Positions 61,601-63,860 of a DNA stretch of 64,000 nt are shown piece after piece. This DNA comes from Numida meleagris. Lineage: Eukaryota; Chordata; Aves; Galliformes; Numididae. The notes under the pieces were generated by a model. That model saw only the letters and a list, made by a program, of their open reading frames with translations. It searched no databases and was not told the DNA's origin. Each line of letters opens with the position of its first letter. Within the stretch, counting starts at the first letter, position 1. The translations under genes and the position numbers were made by a program. Where the stretch lies: contig NC_034424.1 of NCBI RefSeq assembly GCF_002078875.1, positions 7,605,586-7,669,585 on the forward strand, written 5' to 3'.

Positions 61601-62318
61601 GGTGCAGAACCAGTACAACGCCATGCGGGGCGGCATGCAGCCGGGCACGCACCAGCAGGCGCAGAACCTGCAGCACGGCATGATGAGCTCCCTGCACAAC
61701 GGGCTGCCCAGCACCAGCCTGTCGCAGATGATGAGCTACCAGGCCATGCCCAGCACCCGGCTGGCCTCCCAGCCCCACCTGCTGCAGAACCAGCAGATGC
61801 AGCCCATGCAGCAGCCCGGCATGCAGCAGCCCAGCATGCAGCCGCAGCCTGGCATGCAGCAGCCCCAACAGCAGCCCCAGCAGCAGCCCCAGCCGCAGCA
61901 GCACCACAACCCCGGCTCCAACGCCAGCGGCCACATGGGCCAAAATTTCCTCGGTACTGAGCTGAGCCAGCCCGACATGCAGCCGGTGAGCAGCAGCGCC
62001 ATGGCGGTGCACACCATCCTGCCCCAAGATTCGCAGCTGCTACCCACCTCTCTGCCGTCCTCCCTCGCGCAGCCCATGACCACCACGCAGTTCCTGACCC
62101 CCCCTTCCCAGCACAGCTATTCCTCCCCGTTGGACAACACCCCCAGCCACCAGCTCCAGGTGCCCGACCACCCCTTCCTCACGCCCTCTCCGGAGTCTCC
62201 GGACCAGTGGTCGAGCTCCTCGCCCCACTCCAACGTGTCCGACTGGTCCGAGGGCATCTCCAGCCCCCCCACCAGCATGCAGTCGCAGATGGGACACATC
62301 CCCGAGGCCTTCAAGTGA
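28607..62318 (+). CDS. NOTCH1: NOTCH1 receptor, complete CDS in 34 exons (2,550 aa)
   Basis: This single-pass cell-surface receptor is activated by Delta/Jagged ligands on neighbouring cells. It is cut successively at S1, S2 and S3, and the released intracellular domain forms a complex with RBPJ and Mastermind to switch on HES/HEY genes. The joined exons give 7,653 nt in one open frame, close to the roughly 2,555 residues of human NOTCH1. I see a signal peptide (about 1-19), 36 EGF repeats (about 20-1425), three LNR modules (about 1449-1565), a heterodimerisation domain, furin site R1660-Q-K-R1663, S2 at A1719/V1720, a membrane helix (about 1734-1755), S3 at G1752/V1753, RAM with W1767-F-P, ankyrin repeats (about 1880-2110), a Q/M/P-rich region and a PEST. 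Exon lengths in the EGF region (339, 123, 234, 156, 186, 114, 114, 234, 111, 193, 146 and so on) match what I recall of the human gene. NOTCH2/3 are excluded by 36 repeats plus the NOTCH1-type C-terminus. Confidence 0.98.
28665..29999 (+). other. NOTCH1: Intron 1
   Basis: The first 800 bp continue the CpG island and contain a 33-bp direct repeat; the remainder is GC-rich without recognisable genes. Confidence 0.9.
29038..29103 (+). repeat. 33-bp direct repeat x2 in intron 1
   Basis: The unit starting tcccggagctcggtcctgag occurs at 29038 and again at 29071, almost identical over 30 bp. It is a recent-looking tandem duplication inside the CpG island. Confidence 0.9.
30000..30081 (+). CDS. NOTCH1: NOTCH1 exon 2 (EGF1, first part)
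   Basis: The acceptor is ttcacag|g and the donor cca|gtaagt. It encodes the start of EGF1, with Cys spacing of the CLNGGKC type and an N-glycosylation-like Asn-Gly-Thr. The exon ends in phase 2 and joins exon 3, 11.6 kb downstream, to read Val-Cys-His-Cys-Ser-Gly. Confidence 0.95.
30363..30538. other. Assembly gap (176 N)
   Basis: A run of N lies in intron 2, 280 bp after exon 2. No coding sequence is interrupted. Confidence 1.
31140..31530. promoter_or_regulatory. NOTCH1: Intron 2 candidate enhancer A
   Basis: AATCAATCAGG, ACAAAGG (31189-31195), CCACTAATGAATGC, ATTGTT (31334-31339), GACTAATCATG, and an RBPJ-type TTCCCA (31381-31386) fall in a long AT-rich block. The composition change is sharp at both ends. 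Enhancer function is inferred. Confidence 0.38.
33131..33228. repeat. Nested inverted repeat between T and A tracts
   Basis: GTTATTTC (33179-33186) and GAAATAAC (33190-33197) are perfect 8-bp arms around CAT. They are bracketed by T19 (33133-33151) and an A-rich tract ending in A13 (33216-33228), so a larger hairpin is possible in DNA or in the intron RNA. Confidence 0.7.
33765..33960. promoter_or_regulatory. NOTCH1: Intron 2 candidate enhancer B
   Basis: CCCAATTAAGGG, TAACATCATCAGCAGG, and TTTAAAATAACATTGTTTGG with a SOX-type ATTGTT (33825-33830) stand out from GC-rich flanks. Candidate only. Confidence 0.28.
34665..34935. promoter_or_regulatory. NOTCH1: Intron 2 candidate enhancer C with two TGGGAA motifs
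   Basis: An AT-rich block of about 270 bp holds TGGGAA at 34758-34763 and 34875-34880 (RBPJ core type), with GTTAATATTGG, TAATGGTATTTATATGG and TTATTAAGCTGTAATG. It reads like conserved regulatory DNA; two RBPJ-type cores would fit Notch feedback. Confidence 0.35.
36285..36475 (+). mobile_element. CR1 LINE 3' fragment (plus orientation)
   Basis: 'gtcagcattggcacaggctgc', 'caccgtccctgggggtgttcc', 'actgagggacgtggtcagtggg' and 'tctgagagggctctaccagcc' follow the sense order of a CR1 3' end, finishing in an AACGAgtgtgtga tail. It is non-coding. Confidence 0.82.
36690..36870. promoter_or_regulatory. NOTCH1: Intron 2 candidate enhancer D (SOX/RBPJ-type cluster)
   Basis: ATTGTT (36808-36813) and ACAATGG (36821-36827) are inverted SOX-type motifs. 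The second overlaps TGGGAA (36825-36830), and TTCCCA follows at 36837-36842, giving an inverted RBPJ-core pair with a 6-nt spacer. CATTGTGAATG and CTAATGGGATTATA lie beside it. I judge it the strongest motif cluster of the intron. Confidence 0.42.
36960..37150. promoter_or_regulatory. NOTCH1: Intron 2 AT-rich block downstream of candidate D
   Basis: TTAAAATCTCAATTAGATGG, an A12 run, TTTTTTTTAATTAAACG and GCTTTATTAACCTG occur here. It may be an extension of the preceding candidate element or plain low-complexity DNA. Confidence 0.2.
38935..39075. promoter_or_regulatory. NOTCH1: Intron 2 candidate enhancer E
   Basis: GTAATTAAAGTG and AGCTTTAATG precede TTCCCA (39006-39011) and TTGGGAAACG (TGGGAA 39047-39052), an inverted pair of RBPJ cores 35 nt apart. 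AT-rich in GC-rich surroundings. Confidence 0.3.
39450..39497 (+). mobile_element. CR1 3' terminal fragment (plus orientation)
   Basis: 'gatctttgaggtcccttccaacccaactgttctatgactct' is the last part of a CR1 element in sense orientation, with its ttctatg-type terminal repeat. Confidence 0.8.
39688..39785 (-). mobile_element. CR1 fragment (minus orientation)
   Basis: 'tgaatcccagaatcgtgaaggttggaaaagtcaccaagatca' followed by 'ctgaccacgtccctc' is the complement of a CR1 3' end. With the + strand copy 190 bp upstream it forms a convergent pair. Confidence 0.8.
39961..40051. other. Assembly gap (91 N)
   Basis: A run of N lies in intron 2 next to a GC-rich, G-run-bearing stretch (39828-39838), which may explain the sequencing failure. 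Confidence 1.
40385..40520. promoter_or_regulatory. NOTCH1: Intron 2 candidate enhancer F
   Basis: GATTTATTATTATACAC, TGGATAATGCC, CATTAACTCAAAATG and a SOX-type AACAATG (40498-40504) occur in a clean AT-rich block 1.1 kb before exon 3. A simple A18 and GA tract follows at 40523-40556. Confidence 0.33.
40608..40842 (+). repeat. 39-40-bp minisatellite, about six copies
   Basis: Units resembling 'ttttggggttgtggtggcc' plus 'atgggagccccgtg' recur with the GGGAGCCC-like core at 40627, 40663, 40702, 40741, 40781 and 40821. Copies are diverged. In intron 2, about 0.8 kb before exon 3. Confidence 0.85.
41642..41904 (+). CDS. NOTCH1: NOTCH1 exon 3 (EGF1 end, EGF2, EGF3)
   Basis: The acceptor is cacccccag|ctgcag and the donor tcag|gtgagg. 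Its 263 nt complete EGF1 and encode EGF2 and EGF3; the block LTPLDNAC and the end CRCPPGWSG are typical of NOTCH1. The N gap in intron 3 begins 28 bp past the exon end. Confidence 0.97.
41932..42231. other. Assembly gap (300 N)
   Basis: The gap begins 28 bp after exon 3 and its right edge is 5 bp short of a GGGAT tandem array, so the missing sequence probably includes more of that array. Confidence 1.
42237..42320 (+). repeat. (GGGAT)n array, about 16 copies
   Basis: A perfect 5-bp tandem repeat starts almost at the N gap and ends in gatgagcagc. The + strand has G3 runs every 5 bp, an ideal G-quadruplex pattern with 2-nt loops; the intron RNA would carry the same pattern. Confidence 0.97.
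42533..42871 (+). CDS. NOTCH1: NOTCH1 exon 4 (EGF4-EGF6)
   Basis: The acceptor is ctccccag|gtaaaacc and the donor cca|g then gtaggg. Its 339 nt, the expected NOTCH1 length, encode EGF4 ([11 protein letters not shown]), calcium-binding EGF5 (DVNEC) and EGF6 (YVPCNPSPC). It is phase 1 at both ends. Confidence 0.97.
43493..43650 (+). repeat. Degenerate 'cacatcctggtacccat' tandem repeat
   Basis: About six to seven diverged units of roughly 20-25 bp (gcatcctggtacccatg, acatcctggcacctat, gcatcttggtacccaa, acatcttggtccccat) run head to tail in intron 4. Confidence 0.75.
44150..44345. promoter_or_regulatory. NOTCH1: Intron 4 candidate enhancer
   Basis: GATAAG, AACAAAG (44196-44202) and a homeodomain-type inverted repeat GTAATT (44302-44307) / AATTAC (44316-44321) with an 8-nt spacer lie in 190 bp of AT-rich DNA. 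Confidence 0.33.
45249..45371 (+). CDS. NOTCH1: NOTCH1 exon 5 (EGF7)
   Basis: The acceptor is ctgtgcag|ggttc and the donor acag|gtagtg. Its 123 nt encode EGF7 with a DDC calcium-binding start and CPPEWTG end. The 130-nt intron that follows contains an in-frame stop. Confidence 0.97.
45502..45735 (+). CDS. NOTCH1: NOTCH1 exon 6 (EGF8, EGF9)
   Basis: The acceptor is cctcacag|gtcag and the donor acag|gtgagg. Its 234 nt encode EGF8 and EGF9. EGF8 carries the O-fucose consensus CQNGGTC with Thr311, which in mammals contributes to ligand binding, and also the CxSxPC-like and calcium-binding residues expected of the ligand-facing repeats. Confidence 0.97.
45854..46009 (+). CDS. NOTCH1: NOTCH1 exon 7 (EGF10, start of EGF11)
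   Basis: The acceptor is caccacag|gtttg and the donor ctgg|gtgagt. Its 156 nt encode EGF10 (DACISNPC) and the first residues of EGF11 (D412-V-D-E-C). The following intron is only 82 nt. Confidence 0.97.
46092..46277 (+). CDS. NOTCH1: NOTCH1 exon 8 (EGF11-EGF12, ligand-binding core)
   Basis: The acceptor is cttgtag|gagcc and the donor cctg|gtgagt. It encodes EGF11 and most of EGF12, the repeats that contact Delta and Jagged in known receptor-ligand structures. The O-fucose site CQNDATC keeps Thr466 and the following Leu468, both at the same residue number as in human NOTCH1. Confidence 0.97.
46278..46655 (+). other. NOTCH1: Intron 8
   Basis: 378 nt of GC-balanced sequence in which I see no repeat or regulatory cluster. 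Confidence 0.9.
46656..46769 (+). CDS. NOTCH1: NOTCH1 exon 9 (EGF12 end, EGF13)
   Basis: The acceptor is gtctgcag|gatac and the donor accg|gtacgt. Its 114 nt encode the end of EGF12 and all of EGF13 ([10 protein letters not shown]). Phase 1 at both ends, as for nearly all EGF exons of this gene. Confidence 0.97.
46770..47393 (+). other. NOTCH1: Intron 9
   Basis: The second half carries the TCF/LEF-type inverted pair listed separately; the first half shows nothing recognisable. Confidence 0.9.
47105..47240. promoter_or_regulatory. NOTCH1: Intron 9 candidate element, inverted TCF/LEF-type pair
   Basis: ACTTTGA (47115-47121) and TCAAAGT (47130-47136) are perfect 7-bp inverted arms with an 8-nt spacer; CTTTGA/TCAAAG is the TCF/LEF core. 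GGTTAATCTGTG and TGTAAATAAG follow. Confidence 0.3.
47394..47507 (+). CDS. NOTCH1: NOTCH1 exon 10 (EGF13 end, EGF14)
   Basis: The acceptor is ctgtttcag|ggttc and the donor gaag|gtgagg. Its 114 nt encode EGF14 ([16 protein letters not shown]). Confidence 0.97.
47508..48475 (+). other. NOTCH1: Intron 10
   Basis: It contains a short (GGAA)n run near 47745-47760, an AT-rich patch with CTCTAATTAGTG (about 47920), and the 20-bp minisatellite at its 3' end. Confidence 0.9.
48365..48472 (+). repeat. NOTCH1: 20-bp minisatellite forming the exon 11 splice-acceptor region
   Basis: CACCCC(A/G) starts units at 48370, 48391, 48411, 48431 and 48451, spaced 20-21 bp, with ttccatcct-type fillers. The array ends a few bases before the acceptor AG at 48474-48475 and so supplies the pyrimidine tract and probably the branch region. 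Confidence 0.88.
48476..48709 (+). CDS. NOTCH1: NOTCH1 exon 11 (EGF15, EGF16)
   Basis: The acceptor is ggctccag|gtttc and the donor acag|gtaagc. Its 234 nt encode EGF15 ([10 protein letters not shown]) and EGF16 ([10 protein letters not shown]). Unusually, the DNA just upstream of this acceptor is a 20-bp tandem repeat, described separately. Confidence 0.97.
49008..49118 (+). CDS. NOTCH1: NOTCH1 exon 12 (EGF17)
   Basis: The acceptor is cctcaag|ggccc and the donor acag|gtgaga. Its 111 nt encode EGF17 ([10 protein letters not shown]), a repeat one residue shorter than its neighbours, as in other NOTCH1 genes. Confidence 0.97.
49119..49814 (+). other. NOTCH1: Intron 12 with two TCF/LEF-type motifs
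   Basis: ATCAAAGG (49281-49288) and CTTTGAT (49395-49401) are full TCF/LEF-type matches in opposite orientation, 106 bp apart, in a moderately AT-rich part. The remainder shows nothing recognisable. Confidence 0.6.
49815..50007 (+). CDS. NOTCH1: NOTCH1 exon 13 (EGF18, start of EGF19)
   Basis: The acceptor is tttcccag|gacgc and the donor cgg|gtaggc. Its 193 nt encode EGF18 ([10 protein letters not shown]) and the first half of EGF19 ([10 protein letters not shown]). It ends in phase 2, inside EGF19, as expected for NOTCH1. Confidence 0.97.
50094..50239 (+). CDS. NOTCH1: NOTCH1 exon 14 (EGF19 end, EGF20)
   Basis: The acceptor is ccccaaag|ttacc and the donor agcg|gtaagg, after an intron of only 86 nt. 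Its 146 nt finish EGF19 and encode EGF20 ([10 protein letters not shown]). Confidence 0.97.
50477..50590 (+). CDS. NOTCH1: NOTCH1 exon 15 (EGF21)
   Basis: The acceptor follows a T-rich tract (ctaaccaag|gaccc) and the donor is acag|gtgagg. Its 114 nt encode EGF21 ([16 protein letters not shown]). Confidence 0.97.
50591..51365 (+). other. NOTCH1: Intron 15
   Basis: 775 nt with purine-rich stretches (for example 51120-51150); no gene, mobile element or clear motif cluster seen. Confidence 0.85.
51366..51485 (+). CDS. NOTCH1: NOTCH1 exon 16 (EGF22)
   Basis: The acceptor is cgtgcag|gagcc and the donor caag|gtgggc. Its 120 nt encode EGF22 ([10 protein letters not shown]). This repeat lacks the calcium-binding Asp/Glu pair, as in other vertebrate NOTCH1. 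Confidence 0.97.
51599..51751 (+). CDS. NOTCH1: NOTCH1 exon 17 (EGF23, start of EGF24)
   Basis: The acceptor is ttctgcag|gccag and the donor ccca|gtaaga. Its 153 nt encode EGF23 ([10 protein letters not shown]) and the start of EGF24 (DIDDC). EGF24-29 correspond to the Abruptex region defined in Drosophila Notch. Confidence 0.96.
51752..52093 (+). other. NOTCH1: Intron 17
   Basis: 342 nt of GC-rich sequence, nothing recognisable. Confidence 0.85.
52094..52322 (+). CDS. NOTCH1: NOTCH1 exon 18 (EGF24, EGF25, start of EGF26)
   Basis: The acceptor is atttccag|atcca and the donor gagag|gtactg. Its 229 nt encode EGF24, EGF25 ([10 protein letters not shown]) and the first residues of EGF26 (NNTPDCTE). 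It ends in phase 2 and joins exon 19 as Thr-Glu-Ser-Ser-Cys across a 120-nt intron. Confidence 0.96.
52443..52644 (+). CDS. NOTCH1: NOTCH1 exon 19 (EGF26, EGF27)
   Basis: The acceptor is gctcccag|ctcct and the donor ccag|gtaggg. Its 202 nt encode EGF26 (SSCFNGGTC) and EGF27 ([10 protein letters not shown]), each with an O-fucose consensus. The exon ends in phase 0 and is followed by a 100-nt intron. Confidence 0.96.
52745..52898 (+). CDS. NOTCH1: NOTCH1 exon 20 (EGF28, start of EGF29)
   Basis: The acceptor is ctgcacag|aactt and the donor caag|gtacat. Its 154 nt encode EGF28 ([10 protein letters not shown]) and the start of EGF29 ([11 protein letters not shown]), the repeat with a long first loop. 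Confidence 0.96.
53037..53221 (+). CDS. NOTCH1: NOTCH1 exon 21 (EGF29, most of EGF30)
   Basis: The acceptor is ctggcag|gtatc and the donor tgag|gtggga. Its 185 nt encode most of EGF29 and EGF30 ([10 protein letters not shown]). The last codon reads Glu, where human NOTCH1 has Lys as I recall it. Phase 0 end. Confidence 0.95.
53368..53500 (+). CDS. NOTCH1: NOTCH1 exon 22 (EGF30 end, EGF31)
   Basis: The acceptor is ccttgcag|tgcgt and the donor tcaag|gtaaat. Its 133 nt encode the end of EGF30 ([10 protein letters not shown]) and EGF31 ([10 protein letters not shown]). Confidence 0.96.
53813..54070 (+). CDS. NOTCH1: NOTCH1 exon 23 (EGF32, EGF33)
   Basis: The acceptor is tttctctag|gggtg and the donor gcag|gtgagc. 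Its 258 nt encode EGF32, which has an enlarged first loop ([16 protein letters not shown]), and EGF33, which carries the DARGTQNC insertion typical of NOTCH1. Confidence 0.96.
54162..54274 (+). CDS. NOTCH1: NOTCH1 exon 24 (EGF34)
   Basis: After a 91-nt intron the acceptor is cctcctcag|ggcgt; the donor is cccg|gtaggt. Its 113 nt encode EGF34 ([10 protein letters not shown]). Phase 0 end, so that exon 25 resumes as Gly-Phe-Val-Gly-Ala-Thr-Cys. Confidence 0.95.
54275..54665 (+). other. NOTCH1: Intron 24
   Basis: 391 nt, nothing recognisable beyond splice signals. Confidence 0.85.
54666..55237 (+). CDS. NOTCH1: NOTCH1 exon 25 (EGF35, EGF36, LNR-A, LNR-B)
   Basis: The acceptor is ctccccag|ggctt and the donor gcaa|gtaagt. 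Its 572 nt encode residues 1339-1528: EGF35, EGF36, the linker, LNR-A (from C1449, with [13 protein letters not shown]) and LNR-B (with [13 protein letters not shown]). Each LNR keeps six Cys and the acidic calcium ligands. These modules shield the S2 site until ligand pulls. Confidence 0.97.
55238..55988 (+). other. NOTCH1: Intron 25
   Basis: It contains a diverged direct repeat (agcactttgtccct...gcatctaaa...tgtgactt at 55620-55658 and 55667-55711) and a CR1 fragment near its 3' end. Confidence 0.85.
55866..55945 (-). mobile_element. CR1 3' end (minus orientation) in intron 25
   Basis: 'aatcatagaatcataaaatcattaa' followed by 'gatcatctcatccaaccgttgaccc' is the complement of the CR1 3' terminal region with its short terminal repeats. 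Confidence 0.85.
55989..56417 (+). CDS. NOTCH1: NOTCH1 exon 26 (LNR-C, HD-N, furin S1 site)
   Basis: The acceptor is ctgcctag|ccctc and the donor gagg|gtaagg. It encodes LNR-C (about 1532-1565) and the N-terminal half of the heterodimerisation domain. The furin motif is R1660-Q-K-R1663, so S1 cleavage is predicted before E1664. The S1 loop is shorter than in human NOTCH1 but basic residues are retained. Confidence 0.97.
56418..57224 (+). other. NOTCH1: Intron 26
   Basis: It contains a CR1 fragment and about 500 nt of sequence in which I recognise nothing. Confidence 0.85.
56484..56705 (-). mobile_element. CR1 LINE 3' fragment (minus orientation) in intron 26
   Basis: 'tagaatcacagaaccattaagattggg', 'cctctcagatctcc', 'ctcaccacatccctcagtgcc', 'cctgggcagcctgtgccagtgc' and 'ctcataaccaacctgaacctct' follow the complementary order of a CR1 3' end. 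It is the best-preserved copy in the window, about 220 bp. Confidence 0.9.
57225..57373 (+). CDS. NOTCH1: NOTCH1 exon 27 (HD-C, S2 site)
   Basis: The acceptor is ctctcgcag|atcca and the donor aaga|gtaagt. Its 149 nt encode residues 1672-1721, the C-terminal half of the heterodimerisation domain. The ADAM-protease S2 site lies at A1719/V1720 within KIEAVKS. Confidence 0.97.
57374..57983 (+). other. NOTCH1: Intron 27 with palindrome and poly-A tract
   Basis: CTGTTTTTAAAAACAG (57504-57519) is a perfect 16-bp palindrome; an A21 tract lies at 57587-57607. The 3' part is AT-rich with CTGATTTAGATCAG (about 57867-57880), a possible conserved element. Confidence 0.75.
57984..58200 (+). CDS. NOTCH1: NOTCH1 exon 28 (transmembrane, S3 site, RAM)
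   Basis: The acceptor is gctttccag|gtgaa and the donor tgaa|gtgagt. It encodes the membrane helix (about 1734-1755), the gamma-secretase S3 site G1752/V1753, the basic stop-transfer and nuclear signal SRKRRR, and RAM with W1767-F-P, the RBPJ-binding motif. The valine after S3, which stabilises the released domain by the N-end rule, is kept. Confidence 0.97.
58201..58539 (+). other. NOTCH1: Intron 28
   Basis: 339 nt with nothing recognisable; the acceptor reads ttttcaaag, with A rather than C at -3. Confidence 0.85.
58540..58630 (+). CDS. NOTCH1: NOTCH1 exon 29 (RAM-ankyrin linker)
   Basis: The acceptor is ttttcaaag|acccc and the donor cagg|gtaagc. Its 91 nt encode an acidic linker (residues 1794-1824, with [12 protein letters not shown]) ending KKFR. 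Phase 0 end. Confidence 0.96.
58861..59026 (+). CDS. NOTCH1: NOTCH1 exon 30 (linker before ankyrin repeats)
   Basis: The acceptor is ttgtcccccag|ttcga and the donor cccg|gtaagg. Its 166 nt encode residues 1825-1879, including [17 protein letters not shown] and CMDVNVRGP, strongly conserved among vertebrate NOTCH1 proteins. Confidence 0.97.
59027..59683 (+). other. NOTCH1: Intron 30
   Basis: It contains a short CR1 piece; otherwise AT-balanced sequence without recognisable features. Confidence 0.85.
59262..59327 (-). mobile_element. CR1 3' fragment (minus orientation) in intron 30
   Basis: 'agaatcagagaacagtttgggttggaaggggccttacagatcatcc' is the complement of the CR1 3' tail. Confidence 0.85.
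59684..59979 (+). CDS. NOTCH1: NOTCH1 exon 31 (ankyrin repeats 1-3)
   Basis: The acceptor is gcttttcag|atggc and the donor ccag|gtaatg. Its 296 nt encode residues 1880-1978, with [22 protein letters not shown] and [10 protein letters not shown] ankyrin signatures. This domain binds RBPJ and Mastermind in the nuclear complex. Confidence 0.97.
60035..60166 (+). mobile_element. CR1 3' fragment (plus orientation) in intron 31
   Basis: 'gttggatggggacctgggcagcctcatccagtgggtgacaacc' and 'gaggtctcttccaacccaagcattctatggttctgtga' are a sense CR1 3' end with terminal repeats. Confidence 0.9.
60247..60394 (+). CDS. NOTCH1: NOTCH1 exon 32 (ankyrin repeats 4-5)
   Basis: The acceptor is tggggcag|atcct and the donor tctg|ggtaca (GT at 60395). 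Its 148 nt encode residues 1979-2027 with the [12 protein letters not shown] signature. Confidence 0.96.
60487..60584 (+). CDS. NOTCH1: NOTCH1 exon 33 (ankyrin repeat 6)
   Basis: The acceptor is cttgtag|gcaag and the donor taag|gtaggg. Its 98 nt encode residues 2028-2060 ([12 protein letters not shown] ... NKDMQNN). Phase 0 end. Confidence 0.97.
60846..62318 (+). CDS. NOTCH1: NOTCH1 exon 34 (last ankyrin repeat, NLS, TAD, PEST, stop)
   Basis: The acceptor is tttctag|gagga. It encodes residues 2061-2550 and ends with TGA at 62316-62318. In order: the last ankyrin repeat ([12 protein letters not shown]), a basic nuclear signal ([11 protein letters not shown]), [20 protein letters not shown], a Gln/Met/Pro-rich transactivation region with an imperfect MQQP repeat (2378-2412), and the PEST. 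The PEST holds the FBXW7 degron T2506-PSPE and WSSSSP (from W2515), which limit the life of the active fragment. Confidence 0.97.
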   Translation, partial: EETPLFLAAREGSYETAKVLLDHFANRDITDHMDRLPRDIAQERMHHDIVRLLDEYNLVRSPPLHSGPLGAPTLSPPLCSPSSYIGNLKPAVQGKKARKPSTKGLSCNGKDSKDLKARRKKSQDGKGCLLDNSSVLSPVDSLESPHGYLSDVASPPLMTSPFQQSPSMPLNHLPGMPDAHMSINHLNMAGKQEMALGGSGRMAFEAVPPRLSHLPVSSPSTAMSNAPMNFSVGGAAGLSGQCDWLSRLQSGMVQNQYNAMRGGMQPGTHQQAQNLQHGMMSSLHNGLPSTSLSQMMSYQAMPSTRLASQPHLLQNQQMQPMQQPGMQQPSMQPQPGMQQPQQQPQQQPQPQQHHNPGSNASGHMGQNFLGTELSQPDMQPVSSSAMAVHTILPQDSQLLPTSLPSSLAQPMTTTQFLTPPSQHSYSSPLDNTPSHQLQVPDHPFLTPSPESPDQWSSSSPHSNVSDWSEGISSPPTSMQSQMGHIPEAFK

Positions 62319-62497
62319 GACCCAGTGGGGCTCAGGGACCGCAAGCCGGAGAGAGACAGCTTTTTTCTGTTGTTGTTGTTGTTTTTTTAACAGGACGCTG
62401 GATGCTTTTATTAAAGGATCCTTTTTTAAAATTATGTTTTTATACAAAAGTAAAAAAGACGAATTAATTCTTTTTTTTTTTCTTTTTTTTTTTTAGT

Positions 62498-62507
62498 ATT
62501 TATTTAT
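62498..62507 (+). promoter_or_regulatory. NOTCH1: AU-rich element core in the 3'UTR
   Basis: ATTTATTTAT contains two overlapping ATTTA pentamers in a T-rich context, with a further ATTTAT at 62545. This is the pattern bound by AU-rich-element proteins that set mRNA half-life. Confidence 0.45.
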
Positions 62508-62530
62508 GTACTTTTTATTTTACACGAGAA

Positions 62531-62537
62531 CACTGCC
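62531..62537 (+). promoter_or_regulatory. NOTCH1: miR-34/449 seed match in the 3'UTR
   Basis: CACTGCC is a 7-mer complementary to the miR-34/449 seed. NOTCH1 is a well-known miR-34 target in mammals. The site lies about 210 nt after the stop. Confidence 0.6.
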
Positions 62538-62918
62538 TTTTTTTATTTATATGTTCTATTGTTAAGAACTCAATGTGAGACACCGGTTGTTGTGTTTCGA
62601 GGAATCGAGAAGTTTAGGTTTTTATAGGACATTTCTCTTTTGTTTGGGGCGTTCGTTGTGCTGATTTGAGAGGAAATGTTTATGTAAAGCTATAAGCGAC
62701 CATTCAGGATTCTGCAATGCCATTAATTTATTTTATTTTTTTTTTCTCTTTCAACTCAGAAAGAGATGTGAGAAAGAAAAGAGGAAGAAAAAATTGACTA
62801 AAAATGCCACTCCATAGGGGAAATAAATTCAGTATGGGTGGGTTTTTGTACTTTAAAATGTTTCCTTGGCTGTTATATCTGAGAGGACATTTTATGGTAC
62901 CGGTCCTTGTTTAAATTT

Positions 62919-62926
62919 CAGTATTA
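62919..62926 (+). promoter_or_regulatory. NOTCH1: miR-200b/c/429 8-mer seed match
   Basis: CAGTATTA is a full 8-mer match to the miR-200b/c/429 seed, in an AT-rich, open context. Functional use in birds is inferred. Confidence 0.45.
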
Positions 62927-63579
62927 TAGAGTTGTATATTTGCCTTGGTAATAGGAATTCTTGTTCTCTCTCGTTTTTATATATATATAAATATATATTT
63001 AAATGATTTTTATGATGGAAAAAAAAATAAAAATAAATCACGTTTATAGACCTGTAAGGACAGGTTCTGAGATAAAAACAAACCAACAGCCACCCTAGAG
63101 AACGCGAACGCCGTTCCCCACCAAGAAGAAGAGCATCTGCCAAACGTTCTGCGAGGGCAAACCCATCACAAGGGGCACGTACCAGACCCCCCAGCTGTGG
63201 AGCTCGTACACAAAGGAGACTTGATTTTACTCGGAATACCTTTCCTATTTTTTTTTTTTAGTCGCTGTTCTTGTGTTTGCATTTGAGTAACTGTTGAAGA
63301 AAGAAATGCCGATATAAACGTGTAAAGCGCATCCTTATTTTAAGGATGGCTGCCTATGGTAGAGGGAGTGTCTGAAGGCAGACAGCCCGAGGAGGGGAGG
63401 AAGCCCCACAGCCCCACGGCCGCTGCGCTGGAGCCGGGGCAGCGCAGCCCGGCTGCGCTCGGAGCCGTTGACATTTTGTTCCTGGGAGTCCTGGAGTGCT
63501 GCATCTTTTTTTATATTGATGTACACTCGTTCTGTGTATCATGTAAAATATAGTATAAGCCTGTGGCAGATTTAATGTT

Positions 63580-63587
63580 TGTAAATA
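63580..63587 (+). promoter_or_regulatory. NOTCH1: Pumilio response element
   Basis: TGTAAATA matches the UGUANAUA consensus exactly, about 250 nt before the poly(A) signal. Confidence 0.45.
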
Positions 63588-63836
63588 CGTTTGGGGTTTT
63601 TTTTTTTTTTTTTTTTTAAAGAGAAGGTGGATTTTGTTTCAAAAATCTGAATGAGCAAGTCTTAAATCTATCATAAATCTATCACCTTGTAGAGGTGTTG
63701 GGATCTCACTCGCTCGGGTGCAAAGGCGAGCAGACACCCTGTGACTAGATGTATGGGACGGGCAGATAGAGCGCAGCTAATCCACAAAACCTAAGAAAAG
63801 GGTTCTTCTTCCTCATTCCTTTCTGTTAGAACACCA

Positions 63837-63842
63837 AATAAA
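63837..63842 (+). terminator. NOTCH1: Poly(A) signal AATAAA
   Basis: This is the last AATAAA in the window, giving a 3'UTR of about 1.5 kb. It is followed by a plausible CA cleavage site near 63860 and a GT-rich stretch (cacgtggtgttg) about 110 nt on. Upstream AATAAA copies could give shorter forms. Confidence 0.7.
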
Positions 63843-63860
63843 ATGGATCTTTCTCAAGGC

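Larger units (their letters stand above)
62319..63860 (+). other. NOTCH1: NOTCH1 3'UTR
   Basis: AT-rich sequence from the stop codon to about 20 nt past the AATAAA at 63837. It contains T-rich runs, ATTTA motifs, earlier AATAAA signals (62822, 63026, 63032), and miRNA and Pumilio-type sites listed separately. The 3' end is inferred from the signal. Confidence 0.8.
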
